Made by a program: the position numbers and the translations under genes. From a bacterium (GTDB lineage Bacteria; Bacteroidota; Bacteroidia; B-17B0; Aurantibacillaceae), in the NCBI GenBank assembly GCA_029945625.1, contig JAQSCW010000018.1, positions 124,001 to 188,000 on the forward strand: 64,000 bases of DNA, given 5' to 3'. The notes under the pieces were generated by a model. The model was not told where the DNA came from and searched no databases. It was given only the letters and a program-made list of their open reading frames with translations. Position 1 is the first letter of the stretch. Each line of letters opens with the position of its first letter. Below are positions 1 to 6,474 of this stretch, piece after piece.

Positions 1-136
1 TAAATTCTATTTTTTTACCTACCGATTTCTCTGAGGCCACGGGTATCAATTCGGTAACAGGGAAATTCCTTTCCGCCAAAATTTCCAACATTTTTGTGCC
101 CACCAATCCCGTGGCGCCAACTACTGCAATTTTCAT
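1..136 (-). CDS. asd: Aspartate-semialdehyde dehydrogenase, N-terminal fragment cut by the window edge
   Basis: The first 45 codons are readable on the minus strand and begin MKIAVVGATGLVGTKMLEIL. The GATGLVG glycine motif at residues 7-13 is the NADP-binding turn of aspartate-semialdehyde dehydrogenase, which reduces aspartyl phosphate on the route to lysine, threonine and methionine. The following residues (ERNFPVTELIPVASEKSVGK) also match the start of that family. The gene runs off the left end, so the catalytic cysteine is not visible. A TAnnTTTG promoter element lies 18 nt upstream of the start codon. N-acetyl-glutamyl-phosphate reductase shares the fold but is less likely given the ASEKSVGK segment. 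Confidence 0.85.
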   Translation of the reverse strand, partial: MKIAVVGATGLVGTKMLEILAERNFPVTELIPVASEKSVGKKIEF

Positions 137-154
137 GTGTAATTAATAAGGAGA

Positions 155-162
155 CAAAATTA
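155..162 (-). promoter_or_regulatory. Bacteroidota -7 promoter element for asd
   Basis: On the minus strand this reads TAATTTTG, a full match to the Bacteroidota -7 consensus TAnnTTTG, 18 nt upstream of the asd start codon. No clear -33 TTG was found at the usual spacing. Confidence 0.5.
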
Positions 163-185
163 GGGAAAAATTTGAGGTTTTTAAG

Positions 186-215
186 ACACAGATTTCACAG
201 ATTGCGCAGAGATAG
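186..215. repeat. CAGATT-type periodic intergenic repeat
   Basis: A short tract with about 9-nt periodicity (CACAGATTTCACAGATTGCG) lies in the asd-cvfB gap. The same word family occurs in inverse orientation at 323-400 and again at 44595-44632 and 46542-46690. The tract codes for nothing recognisable. Confidence 0.55.
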
Positions 216-322
216 GATGAGATGCAAAAAAATCACGGGCTACATAAGCAAACGAGTAGACTGTAAAAATGGAAAGTCAAATCAGCGCCTTTCCTAAATT
301 CCAGCATCATCATCCTACCGCC

Positions 323-400
323 ATCTGTGTAATCAGCGTAATCTGCGTCTCCTTCTGTTGCATAGCGCCCCTGAATCCTAATCAGCGTTCTCAGCGTTCT
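323..400. repeat. CAGATT-type periodic repeat, inverse orientation
   Basis: Two blocks (323-352 and 372-400) carry words such as ATCTGTGTAATCAGCG and AATCAGCGTTCTCAGCGTTC. They are the reverse complement of the 186-215 type. With that tract they form a loose inverted pair filling most of the 266-nt gap between asd and cvfB. Nothing else was seen in this gap apart from the asd promoter. Confidence 0.5.
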
Positions 401-402
401 AT

Positions 403-1281
403 TTACTCCGGATCTTTGGGAGCTTCTTCCGCGGCCTCCGGTTCCACTTTCGGTGCTGCATACACGCCATCAGGTTTAATGATCACCCTGCGCTGACGGT
501 ACAAAATCCCAATCGATTTCTTAAACGTGGCTTTACTCATACTGAAAATTTCTGCTATTTCTTCGGGCGAACTTTTATCATGCAAATTCAAATAACCGTT
601 ATGGGTTTCAATATATTCCATTACGGTTTCAGTTGCCGATAAAACGTTTTTAAATCCGCTTTTTTGCAGACTTATGTCCACCAATTTATCTTCACGAATC
701 GTTTTTACATAGGCGATTAATTCGTCGCCAATAAATACGTCTTGATAAATATCGTTGTGATAAATGAGCCCTTTGTATTGGCCATTGATGATGCAGCTGT
801 AACCCAGAGGAGACTCTTCATAAAGCATCACCTCTACTTCTTGGCCTCCCTCAAGTTTGAGGTCATCGTTTGGAATGAACTGGTCAATTCTTCCCGATCC
901 CACAATTCGTTTGGAAACTTCGTCGAGGTGAACATGCACAACGTAGTATTTATCGGGTTCCATTTTGTATTTCTGCTCCGCAAAAGGAACAAAAAGATCT
1001 TTCTCCAAGCCCCAATCCATAAAGGCGCCAAATTCGGTTACCGCACTTACGCGCAGACAAGCAAAACCATTTAATTGCACAGCAGGCTTTCGTGTGGTGG
1101 CAATCAATCGGTTCTCAGAATCGTTGTAGATAAAGACCTCTAGTTTTTCATTTACCTTAATTTCGCCTTTTATGTACGAGGCAGGTAACAGCACTTCGTT
1201 ATTGTCACTATCTCCCAAATGTAAACCAACAGCGGTTTCCCGCAAGACCTTCAATTTATTTATTTTTCCAATTTCAATCAT
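403..1281 (-). CDS. cvfB: S1-like RNA-binding protein of the CvfB/YitL family
   Basis: This 292-residue protein resembles CvfB: consecutive S1-like OB folds followed by a C-terminal winged helix. The segment TEFGAFMDWGLEKDLFVPFAEQ is the typical S1 core. The C-terminal stretch from about residue 235 (SPEEIAEIFSMSKATFKKSIG) is a helix-turn-helix that precedes a wing. Family members bind RNA in the cytoplasm and influence virulence-gene expression in Firmicutes; the role in Bacteroidota is not established. The start was placed at MIEIGKINKL because that is where family similarity begins and because a TAnnTTTG element sits 7 nt upstream; an in-frame ATG at 1371 would place the promoter inside the gene. 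The tail is acidic and proline/alanine rich (about 15 residues). Confidence 0.8.
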   Translation of the reverse strand: MIEIGKINKLKVLRETAVGLHLGDSDNNEVLLPASYIKGEIKVNEKLEVFIYNDSENRLIATTRKPAVQLNGFACLRVSAVTEFGAFMDWGLEKDLFVPFAEQKYKMEPDKYYVVHVHLDEVSKRIVGSGRIDQFIPNDDLKLEGGQEVEVMLYEESPLGYSCIINGQYKGLIYHNDIYQDVFIGDELIAYVKTIREDKLVDISLQKSGFKNVLSATETVMEYIETHNGYLNLHDKSSPEEIAEIFSMSKATFKKSIGILYRQRRVIIKPDGVYAAPKVEPEAAEEAPKDPE

Positions 1282-1288
1282 GTGGCAG

Positions 1289-1296
1289 CAAAGGTA
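1289..1296 (-). promoter_or_regulatory. Bacteroidota -7 promoter element for cvfB
   Basis: The minus strand reads TACCTTTG, a full TAnnTTTG match, only 7 nt from the cvfB start codon. Transcription would start at or next to the ATG, so the message is probably leaderless or nearly so. Confidence 0.55.
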
Positions 1297-1334
1297 AGGG
1301 TAATAATCAGGAGAATCGGATTCCTTAATGAATT

Positions 1335-1367
1335 TTGGGAAGCATTTAAATTTTACGAGTACATTTG
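1335..1367 (+). promoter_or_regulatory. Bacteroidota promoter for the EamA transporter
   Basis: TTG at 1335-1337 and TACATTTG at 1360-1367 are 22 nt apart, matching the -33/-7 architecture. The -7 element ends 10 nt before the transporter ATG, implying a very short leader. It is divergent from the cvfB promoter. Confidence 0.6.
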
Positions 1368-1377
1368 CCACCCTCTT

Positions 1378-2250
1378 ATGACGTCAAAAATGCTATCCTG
1401 GATCATTCTCATTGTGCTGTCACTTGTATGGGGAAGCTCGTTCATACTCATGAAACGTGGCCTCGACGCTTATAGCAGCGATGAGGTGGCCGCCCTCCGA
1501 ATTTCCATTGCATTCTTGTTCCTGAGCCCGCTCTACCTCCGTCATTACAAGATAGATCTGAAAAAATACTTCAAAGGATTGTTTTTGATGGGTGTCTTCG
1601 GGAACCTCATTCCGGCTTTTTTATTCACCAGAGCCGAAACTGAGATTAGTAGCAGTTTAGCGGGCATGTTAAACGCTTTGACTCCTATTTTTGCGGTATT
1701 GGTGGCACTGGTATGGTTAAAGATCAAACCATCAGGGACAAAAATAAGCGGGGTAATTGTGGGCTTTTTGGCGGCGGTGAGTTTGATGCTGTTCGACAGA
1801 AGCACCAATACTTTTCAGAATTTTAAATACGGGAATCTCATCCTGATCGCCACTATTTGTTATGCAATAAGCATGAATAGTATCAAGAAGTACCTCGGGG
1901 GACTCAATTCGGTAGCAGCCACCCTTTGGGCCTTTACCATTACGGGTCCTATGGCAATCATTTATCTGCTTGGGGCCACCGATTTTGTGCAACATTTTCA
2001 CGAAAGTCCTAAAGCCTTGCCCTCACTGGGCTACGTCTTCATTTTGGCGGTGGCAGGAACGGCCTTATCGGTGATCCTTTTTAACATCTTGATCAAAAAA
2101 GCGGGGGTCTTGTTTGCCAGCAGCTGTACCTATTTAATTCCGGTGGTAGCCATCCTGTGGGGCCTGTTTGACGGTGAAAATGTTAATTTTCCTCAGATTT
2201 TGAGTATGGGGGCCATTATTTTGAGTGTTTATTTGATCAACCGTGACTAA
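1378..2250 (+). CDS. EamA/DMT-family inner-membrane transporter
   Basis: This 290-residue hydrophobic protein has about ten membrane segments in two EamA repeats. The first opens with the family signature LVWGSSFILMKRGLDAYSSDEVAALR, where WGSxF is typical of drug/metabolite transporters. The second half ends with ASSCTYLIPVVAILWGLFDGE, the matching motif of repeat two. Substrate cannot be told from sequence; members export amino acids, metabolites or drugs. The start at 1378 follows the promoter at 1360-1367. The in-frame ATG at 1282 would add 32 non-hydrophobic residues across that promoter and was rejected. ATG at 1390 is an alternative. Confidence 0.85.
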   Translation: MTSKMLSWIILIVLSLVWGSSFILMKRGLDAYSSDEVAALRISIAFLFLSPLYLRHYKIDLKKYFKGLFLMGVFGNLIPAFLFTRAETEISSSLAGMLNALTPIFAVLVALVWLKIKPSGTKISGVIVGFLAAVSLMLFDRSTNTFQNFKYGNLILIATICYAISMNSIKKYLGGLNSVAATLWAFTITGPMAIIYLLGATDFVQHFHESPKALPSLGYVFILAVAGTALSVILFNILIKKAGVLFASSCTYLIPVVAILWGLFDGENVNFPQILSMGAIILSVYLINRD

Positions 2251-2253
2251 AAA

Positions 2254-2284
2254 TTTGTACTTTACTAAGAATTGAGTATATTTG
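2254..2284 (+). promoter_or_regulatory. Bacteroidota promoter for rplU-rpmA
   Basis: TTTG at 2254-2257 and TATATTTG at 2277-2284 are separated by 19 nt, a complete -33/-7 pair. It directs the ribosomal protein operon with a leader of about 40 nt. Confidence 0.7.
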
Positions 2285-2328
2285 CATCCCTTTTTAAAGG
2301 AAATTATAAACAATTTAAAATCAATTAA

Positions 2329-2820
2329 ATGTACGCAATTGTAGAAATAGCCGGGCAACAATTTAAAGTGGAACGTGGAAACAAAGTTTACGTTCACCGC
2401 CTAGAGGCTAATGAGGGCGACAAAGTTGAGTTTACGCAGGTGTTGTTAACCGACGACGCCGGTAAAATCTCAGTTGGAAACCCTACCGTAGATGGCGCCA
2501 GAGTAGCAGCCACCGTTATTGGTCACCTAAAGGGTGATAAAGTAATCGTTTTCAAGAAGAAACGCCGCAAGGGGTATCAGAAATGGAACAACCACCGTCA
2601 GTCTTTAACGCAGATCCTCATTCAGGGTGTGTTAGGCAAAGGTGAAACCGTGAAGGACGAATTGGCGCACCAGCCGCGTTTAGTGCGCGTACAAGGTCTT
2701 AAATCCAGGCCGGTTGCCGCAGTGGCTGAAGTAGTTGAAGCTCCGGTAGCAGAAGCCCCGGTAAAGAAAGCTGCTCCTAAAAAGGCTGCAAAAAAAGTAA
2801 CTAAGAAAAAAGAAGATTAA
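2329..2820 (+). CDS. rplU: 50S ribosomal protein L21 with a lysine/alanine-rich C-terminal tail
   Basis: The first 103 residues are standard L21 (MYAIVEIAGQQFKVERGNKV, then FKKKRRKGYQKWNNHRQ, which contacts 23S rRNA). The protein is 163 residues, about 60 longer than the usual bacterial L21. The extension from about residue 118 is alanine/valine/proline rich and then strongly basic (KKAAPKKAAKKVTKKKED). Such tails are known in several Bacteroidota L21 proteins; their role is unknown, and rRNA or DNA contact is an inference. It is the first gene of the rplU-rpmA operon, with 78 A/T-rich nt before rpmA and a terminator after it. Adenylate kinase in this window has a similar but longer tail. Confidence 0.95.
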   Translation: MYAIVEIAGQQFKVERGNKVYVHRLEANEGDKVEFTQVLLTDDAGKISVGNPTVDGARVAATVIGHLKGDKVIVFKKKRRKGYQKWNNHRQSLTQILIQGVLGKGETVKDELAHQPRLVRVQGLKSRPVAAVAEVVEAPVAEAPVKKAAPKKAAKKVTKKKED

Positions 2821-2898
2821 TAACCAAATTGAAAATGATAAATTAAGAATGTTAAATTTTTAATTTTAATTTTTTAAATTTTTAATTCAAATAAGAAA

Positions 2899-3159
2899 AT
2901 GGCACACAAAAAAGGCGCGGGTTCATCAGATAATGGTCGCGATTCACACAGTAAGCGTTTAGGCGTGAAAATATTTGGAGGTCAAACTTGTATCGCGGGA
3001 AACATCATTGTTCGCCAGCGTGGTACCAAGCACAACGCTTCAGTAGGAGTTGGCATGGGCAAAGACCATACATTATATGCATTAGTTGACGGGAAAGTAG
3101 TTTTCAAAAAGAAAAGAGACGACCGTTCGTATGTTTCAGTAGTTCCTGTTGAGGGATAA
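2899..3159 (+). CDS. rpmA: 50S ribosomal protein L27
   Basis: The 86 residues match L27 over the full length, from [20 protein letters not shown] to the conserved [24 protein letters not shown] region. The N-terminal tail reaches the peptidyl-transferase centre in known ribosomes. There is no Firmicutes-style cleavable leader before AHKKG. It is the second gene of the L21 operon and is followed 19 nt later by an intrinsic terminator. Confidence 0.97.
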   Translation: MAHKKGAGSSDNGRDSHSKRLGVKIFGGQTCIAGNIIVRQRGTKHNASVGVGMGKDHTLYALVDGKVVFKKKRDDRSYVSVVPVEG

Positions 3160-3178
3160 GAAACGTTTTCAAAGGATT

Positions 3179-3210
3179 AAAAAGCCCTCCGTGAAAGCGG
3201 CGGGCTTTTT
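3179..3210 (+). terminator. Intrinsic terminator after rpmA
   Basis: AAAAAGCCC at 3179-3187 pairs with GGGCTTTTT at 3202-3210, with a smaller inner CCG/CGG pairing. The 3' arm ends in a T run. Confidence 0.85.
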
Positions 3211-3267
3211 CCGTTTTTAATAGTCACGAAATAATTTATTATTTAGACGATACTTAAAAACAAGCAT

Positions 3268-3275
3268 TAAATTTG
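3268..3275 (+). promoter_or_regulatory. Bacteroidota -7 element for the serS operon
   Basis: TAAATTTG is a full TAnnTTTG match 25 nt before the serS ATG. No good -33 TTG is seen. Confidence 0.45.
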
Positions 3276-3300
3276 TTCCACCTTTAATCATCATATTATT

Positions 3301-4575
3301 ATGTTACAGCTTAACTACATTCGCGATCACAAAGAAGATGTTCTCAAACGACTGGCCATCAAAAACTTCAAAGATGCTGATTCGATCATTACTACTGTTA
3401 TTGATCTTGATAACAACAGGAAGACTGCCCAAAAACAAGGCGACGACATTAAGGCGGAAGCAAATGTGTTGGCCCGTCAAATCGGTGAGCTGATGAAAAC
3501 AGGAAAAAAGCAGGAAGCGGAAGAAATGAAATTAAAAACAGCTGAATTAAAGAATACTGAAAAAGTACTGGATGAGAAATTAAAAAAGATAGAGGACGAT
3601 ATTCATAAATTACTGGTTACAGTTCCTAATTTGCCACATGTGTCGGTGCCCCTTGGTAAAACCCCCGAAGACAATGAAGTGTTGCGCGAAGAAGGAACAA
3701 AACCCACTCTTTACAATGGCGCGAAACCCCACTGGGAATTAACTACCCAATACAACATCATCGATTTTGAATTGGGTGTGAAATTAACCAGCGCAGGTTT
3801 TCCCGTGTATAAAGGAAAAGGAGCGCGTTTGCAAAGAGCACTCATTAATTTTTTTCTCGACCGCGCAACCGCTCAGGGATACATGGAAGTACAGCCTCCC
3901 ATTTTGGTGAATGAAGACAGTGGTTACGGCACCGGCCAGTTGCCCGACAAAGAAGGCCAAATGTACCATGTTGGTATCGACAATTTGTATTTGATTCCTA
4001 CTGCAGAAGTACCAATCACCAATATTTACCGTGATGTGATTTTGAAAGAAAGTGATCTGCCAGTTAAAAATTGCGGCTACACTCCCTGCTTCAGAAGAGA
4101 GGCCGGCAGTTATGGAAAAGACGTTCGGGGTTTGAACCGCTTGCATCAGTTTGATAAAGTGGAAATCGTGCAAATTGCACATCCCACAAAAAGTTACGAA
4201 ACCCTCGAGGTGATGCGTGATTACGTGGCCGGACTCTTAAAGGAACTAGAATTACCTTATCGGATCTTAAAATTATGCGGGGGCGATATGAGTTTTGGAA
4301 GCGCACTCACCTACGATCTGGAAGTGTGGAGTGCGGCACAAGAACGCTGGCTGGAAGTAAGCAGCGTGAGTAACTTTGAAACATTTCAAACCAACCGTCT
4401 CAAATGCCGGTACAAAGACGAAAAAGGGAAGACTCAGCTAGCACATAGTTTGAACGGCAGTGCCCTAGCTCTTCCACGAATTGTTGCAGCCTTGCTCGAA
4501 AATAATCAGGTAGAAGGCGGAGTTATGATCCCAAAAGTTCTTGTTCCATATTGTGGTTTTGATAGGATCAATTAA
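3301..4575 (+). CDS. serS: Seryl-tRNA synthetase
   Basis: This 424-residue class II synthetase charges tRNA-Ser with serine in the cytoplasm. Residues 1 to about 110 are the long antiparallel coiled coil that binds the tRNA variable arm (many K/E heptads). Motif 2 is CFRREAGSYGKDVRGLNRLHQF near residue 263, and motif 3 is HSLNGSALALPRIVAALLENNQ near residue 381. Length is normal. The stop codon shares bases with the ATG of the next gene (TAATG), so a lipoprotein gene and ybeY follow in one operon. Confidence 0.97.
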   Translation: MLQLNYIRDHKEDVLKRLAIKNFKDADSIITTVIDLDNNRKTAQKQGDDIKAEANVLARQIGELMKTGKKQEAEEMKLKTAELKNTEKVLDEKLKKIEDDIHKLLVTVPNLPHVSVPLGKTPEDNEVLREEGTKPTLYNGAKPHWELTTQYNIIDFELGVKLTSAGFPVYKGKGARLQRALINFFLDRATAQGYMEVQPPILVNEDSGYGTGQLPDKEGQMYHVGIDNLYLIPTAEVPITNIYRDVILKESDLPVKNCGYTPCFRREAGSYGKDVRGLNRLHQFDKVEIVQIAHPTKSYETLEVMRDYVAGLLKELELPYRILKLCGGDMSFGSALTYDLEVWSAAQERWLEVSSVSNFETFQTNRLKCRYKDEKGKTQLAHSLNGSALALPRIVAALLENNQVEGGVMIPKVLVPYCGFDRIN

Positions 4576-5156
4576 TGCGTAATGCGACGTATATTTTTTG
4601 TATTCTGATAGCCGGACTTTTATTGTCCTGCACACGAAGTGATCTGTATGCCCGTAAATCTAAAAGTCTCGACAGCCTCAATGGCTCCGTTACGGCGATG
4701 ACAAGAGAACTCGAAAAGATAGATACCTCTTTGTTAAAAAGATCAATCACCCGCTACACGTATTATAAACAGTTTGTTCAACAAAACGTGAGTGACACGC
4801 TTAGCAGAACAGAAGCAGATTATTTGCAACATTTCCTTTCAGCAGGCGAAAATTTGGAGCATGTTCAATCCAACATCCAGCAGGTACTTTTAAGAGCTCA
4901 ACTCATTAATTCGCAATTGCAGAATTTGGCAACCGACATTAGAGACAAATCCATCGAAGAGACGAGCGTAGGGATATACAGCAGTCGCGAAAGGATTGAA
5001 GCGGGCAAGATTACAGAACTTGGGTATGCGCAACAACGTCTTTTTATGAACGCGATGGACGAATACAAAAACTCACTAAAGGGGGTGGAACTACTTATTC
5101 AAAGCAGAAACCATGGCGATCTTCCTGTAATCATTAAAGACACGATTTCACTCTAA
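4575..5156 (+). CDS. Predicted lipoprotein of unknown function
   Basis: The 193-residue product opens with a lipoprotein signal peptide (CILIAGLLLSC; the lipobox cysteine is residue 19). The rest is charged, hydrophilic and largely helical, with probable coiled-coil segments (for example NIQQVLLRAQLINSQLQNLATDIRD). No enzyme motif was recognised. It is translationally coupled on both sides: its ATG overlaps the serS stop and its end abuts the ybeY ATG. The likely location is the periplasmic face of a membrane. Function cannot be inferred from the flanking translation-related genes. Confidence 0.75.
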   Translation: MRNATYIFCILIAGLLLSCTRSDLYARKSKSLDSLNGSVTAMTRELEKIDTSLLKRSITRYTYYKQFVQQNVSDTLSRTEADYLQHFLSAGENLEHVQSNIQQVLLRAQLINSQLQNLATDIRDKSIEETSVGIYSSRERIEAGKITELGYAQQRLFMNAMDEYKNSLKGVELLIQSRNHGDLPVIIKDTISL

Positions 5157-5569
5157 TGGCCATAACATTTCAGAAACAAGACATTGATTTCAAAATTCGA
5201 GCGATCTCAAAAAAAAGTTTGTGGGTAAAAAAAATAATTGAACTGGAAGGAAAAACGACCGGACAGATCAATTTTGTTTTTATGGACGATGCCTCACTTC
5301 TTAAAAAAAATATTCAATTCATGGAGCACACTACCTTTACCGACATCATTACGTTTGATTATTGTGAAAAGTTGAAAGTGAGTGGGGACATTCTGATCAG
5401 TATTGAACGGGTGGAAGAAAATGCGGAGAAATTCGGAGTGGAGTTTGAAACGGAATTGCTAAGGGTGATGATCCACGGTATTCTGCACCTCTGCGGATAT
5501 GGCGATAAATCTAAAGCCGCACGCGACCTCATGCGCAAGAAGGAAGACCTGGCTTTGAAGAGGTACTAA
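5156..5569 (+). CDS. ybeY: Endoribonuclease YbeY, Bacteroidota-type with a substituted third metal ligand
   Basis: This 137-residue protein belongs to the YbeY family, which acts in 16S rRNA maturation and late 30S quality control. The active-site helix reads MIHGILHLCGYGD. H107 and H111 match the first two zinc ligands of the H-x3-H-x5-H motif, but position 117, normally His, is Asp. To my recollection other Bacteroidota YbeY proteins also lack this His, so this looks like a lineage variant rather than decay. The upstream segment FMEHTTFTDIITFDY corresponds to the usual LN..YR..d..TDVLSF block. The start overlaps the lipoprotein stop (TAATG). The gene is convergent with the TonB-like gene, 2 nt away. 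Confidence 0.88.
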   Translation: MAITFQKQDIDFKIRAISKKSLWVKKIIELEGKTTGQINFVFMDDASLLKKNIQFMEHTTFTDIITFDYCEKLKVSGDILISIERVEENAEKFGVEFETELLRVMIHGILHLCGYGDKSKAARDLMRKKEDLALKRY

Positions 5570-5571
5570 GT

Positions 5572-6372
5572 TTATTGTCCCAATGTTTGCGAGGAATAGC
5601 CCACATTACGATTCACGTTTCTAAGACTGAAGGTGATGGGATAGCTGGTTTTATAACGCACCAACTCTCCATTCAACTCCGCCGGTTGCCATTTGGTTTT
5701 CTTAATCAGGCGCATGGCTTCTTCGGTACAGCCACCGCTTACGTTGCGCACAGCGCGGAGCCCTGTTACAAACCCGTTGGTTTCTACAACAAATTCAATT
5801 ACAACCGTGCCTTCCAGTGATTTTTCGATGGCCAGCTTTGGATATTCCAGTTCAGTGAGCAAAAACCCGTTAAGGCCTTCTTCTCCGTTTTTAAAGTATT
5901 CAGGTGAACGATCGGCATGTGAATGGATACTAAACGAGCTATCGGCGGGTAGTTCTGATTTTACCAGAAACTTACTTTTTTGTTTGTAATAGTGTTTGTA
6001 TTTCTCAACCGATAATGACAGGCTCAATTCATAAGGAATCAAAGGATCAGGCAGACTCTTTTTGAATTTCATGAATTTGAGGAGACGTTTCACTTCTTTT
6101 TGAACAAGCAAATTATTGATCGTTGATTTGATAATACTCTTCGAGGCATTACCCGCCGAGTCGATGATAATGAACACCTCGATATTATCGTGATAGTCGG
6201 AATAAAGAATTGTTTTGGGCAATGTAAGTTGTGTTTGCAGCACTTGCTCAAGCTGTTCGTTGCCGCCCACAGGTTCCGTCTTCATGGCATTATAATGTTC
6301 AAGGTCCTGTGCTGTAACTCCTAAAGTACAAAGCAAAATAAAACGATAAAGACACCCCTTGAGCATAAACAA
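5572..6372 (-). CDS. TonB C-terminal domain-containing protein
   Basis: This 266-residue exported protein has an N-terminal signal peptide (cleavage near TAQ). Its C-terminal domain (about residues 178-250) is a typical TonB CTD: YPKLAIEKSLEGTVVIEFVVETNGFV, then GCTEEAMRLIKKTKWQPAELNGE and SYPITFSL. An earlier segment (about 55-125) resembles a degenerate second copy (VFIIIDSAGNASKSIIKSTINNLL). There is no membrane anchor plus Pro-rich linker as in a classical TonB, so it may be a periplasmic relative rather than an energy transducer. It is a single gene flanked by ybeY (convergent) and the DUF5686 gene. ATG codons at residues 1 and 3 are both usable. Confidence 0.75.
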   Translation of the reverse strand: MFMLKGCLYRFILLCTLGVTAQDLEHYNAMKTEPVGGNEQLEQVLQTQLTLPKTILYSDYHDNIEVFIIIDSAGNASKSIIKSTINNLLVQKEVKRLLKFMKFKKSLPDPLIPYELSLSLSVEKYKHYYKQKSKFLVKSELPADSSFSIHSHADRSPEYFKNGEEGLNGFLLTELEYPKLAIEKSLEGTVVIEFVVETNGFVTGLRAVRNVSGGCTEEAMRLIKKTKWQPAELNGELVRYKTSYPITFSLRNVNRNVGYSSQTLGQ

Positions 6373-6474
6373 AAATAACTAAAAAGAGCCACAATTCAGA
6401 CGGTCATATCTCTGTGCAACCGGAATTGACTTTTTGGAAAGTGAAATGTAAGTTCTTTGTAATGGAAAGGCAGA

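Noticed and set aside
2285-2328. Possible regulatory leader for L21
   Set aside because: CCTTTTTAAAGG has only a 2-nt loop and no larger structure is seen, so autoregulation is unsupported.
3784-4182. 132-codon minus-strand frame
   Set aside because: It is antisense to the conserved catalytic region of serS.
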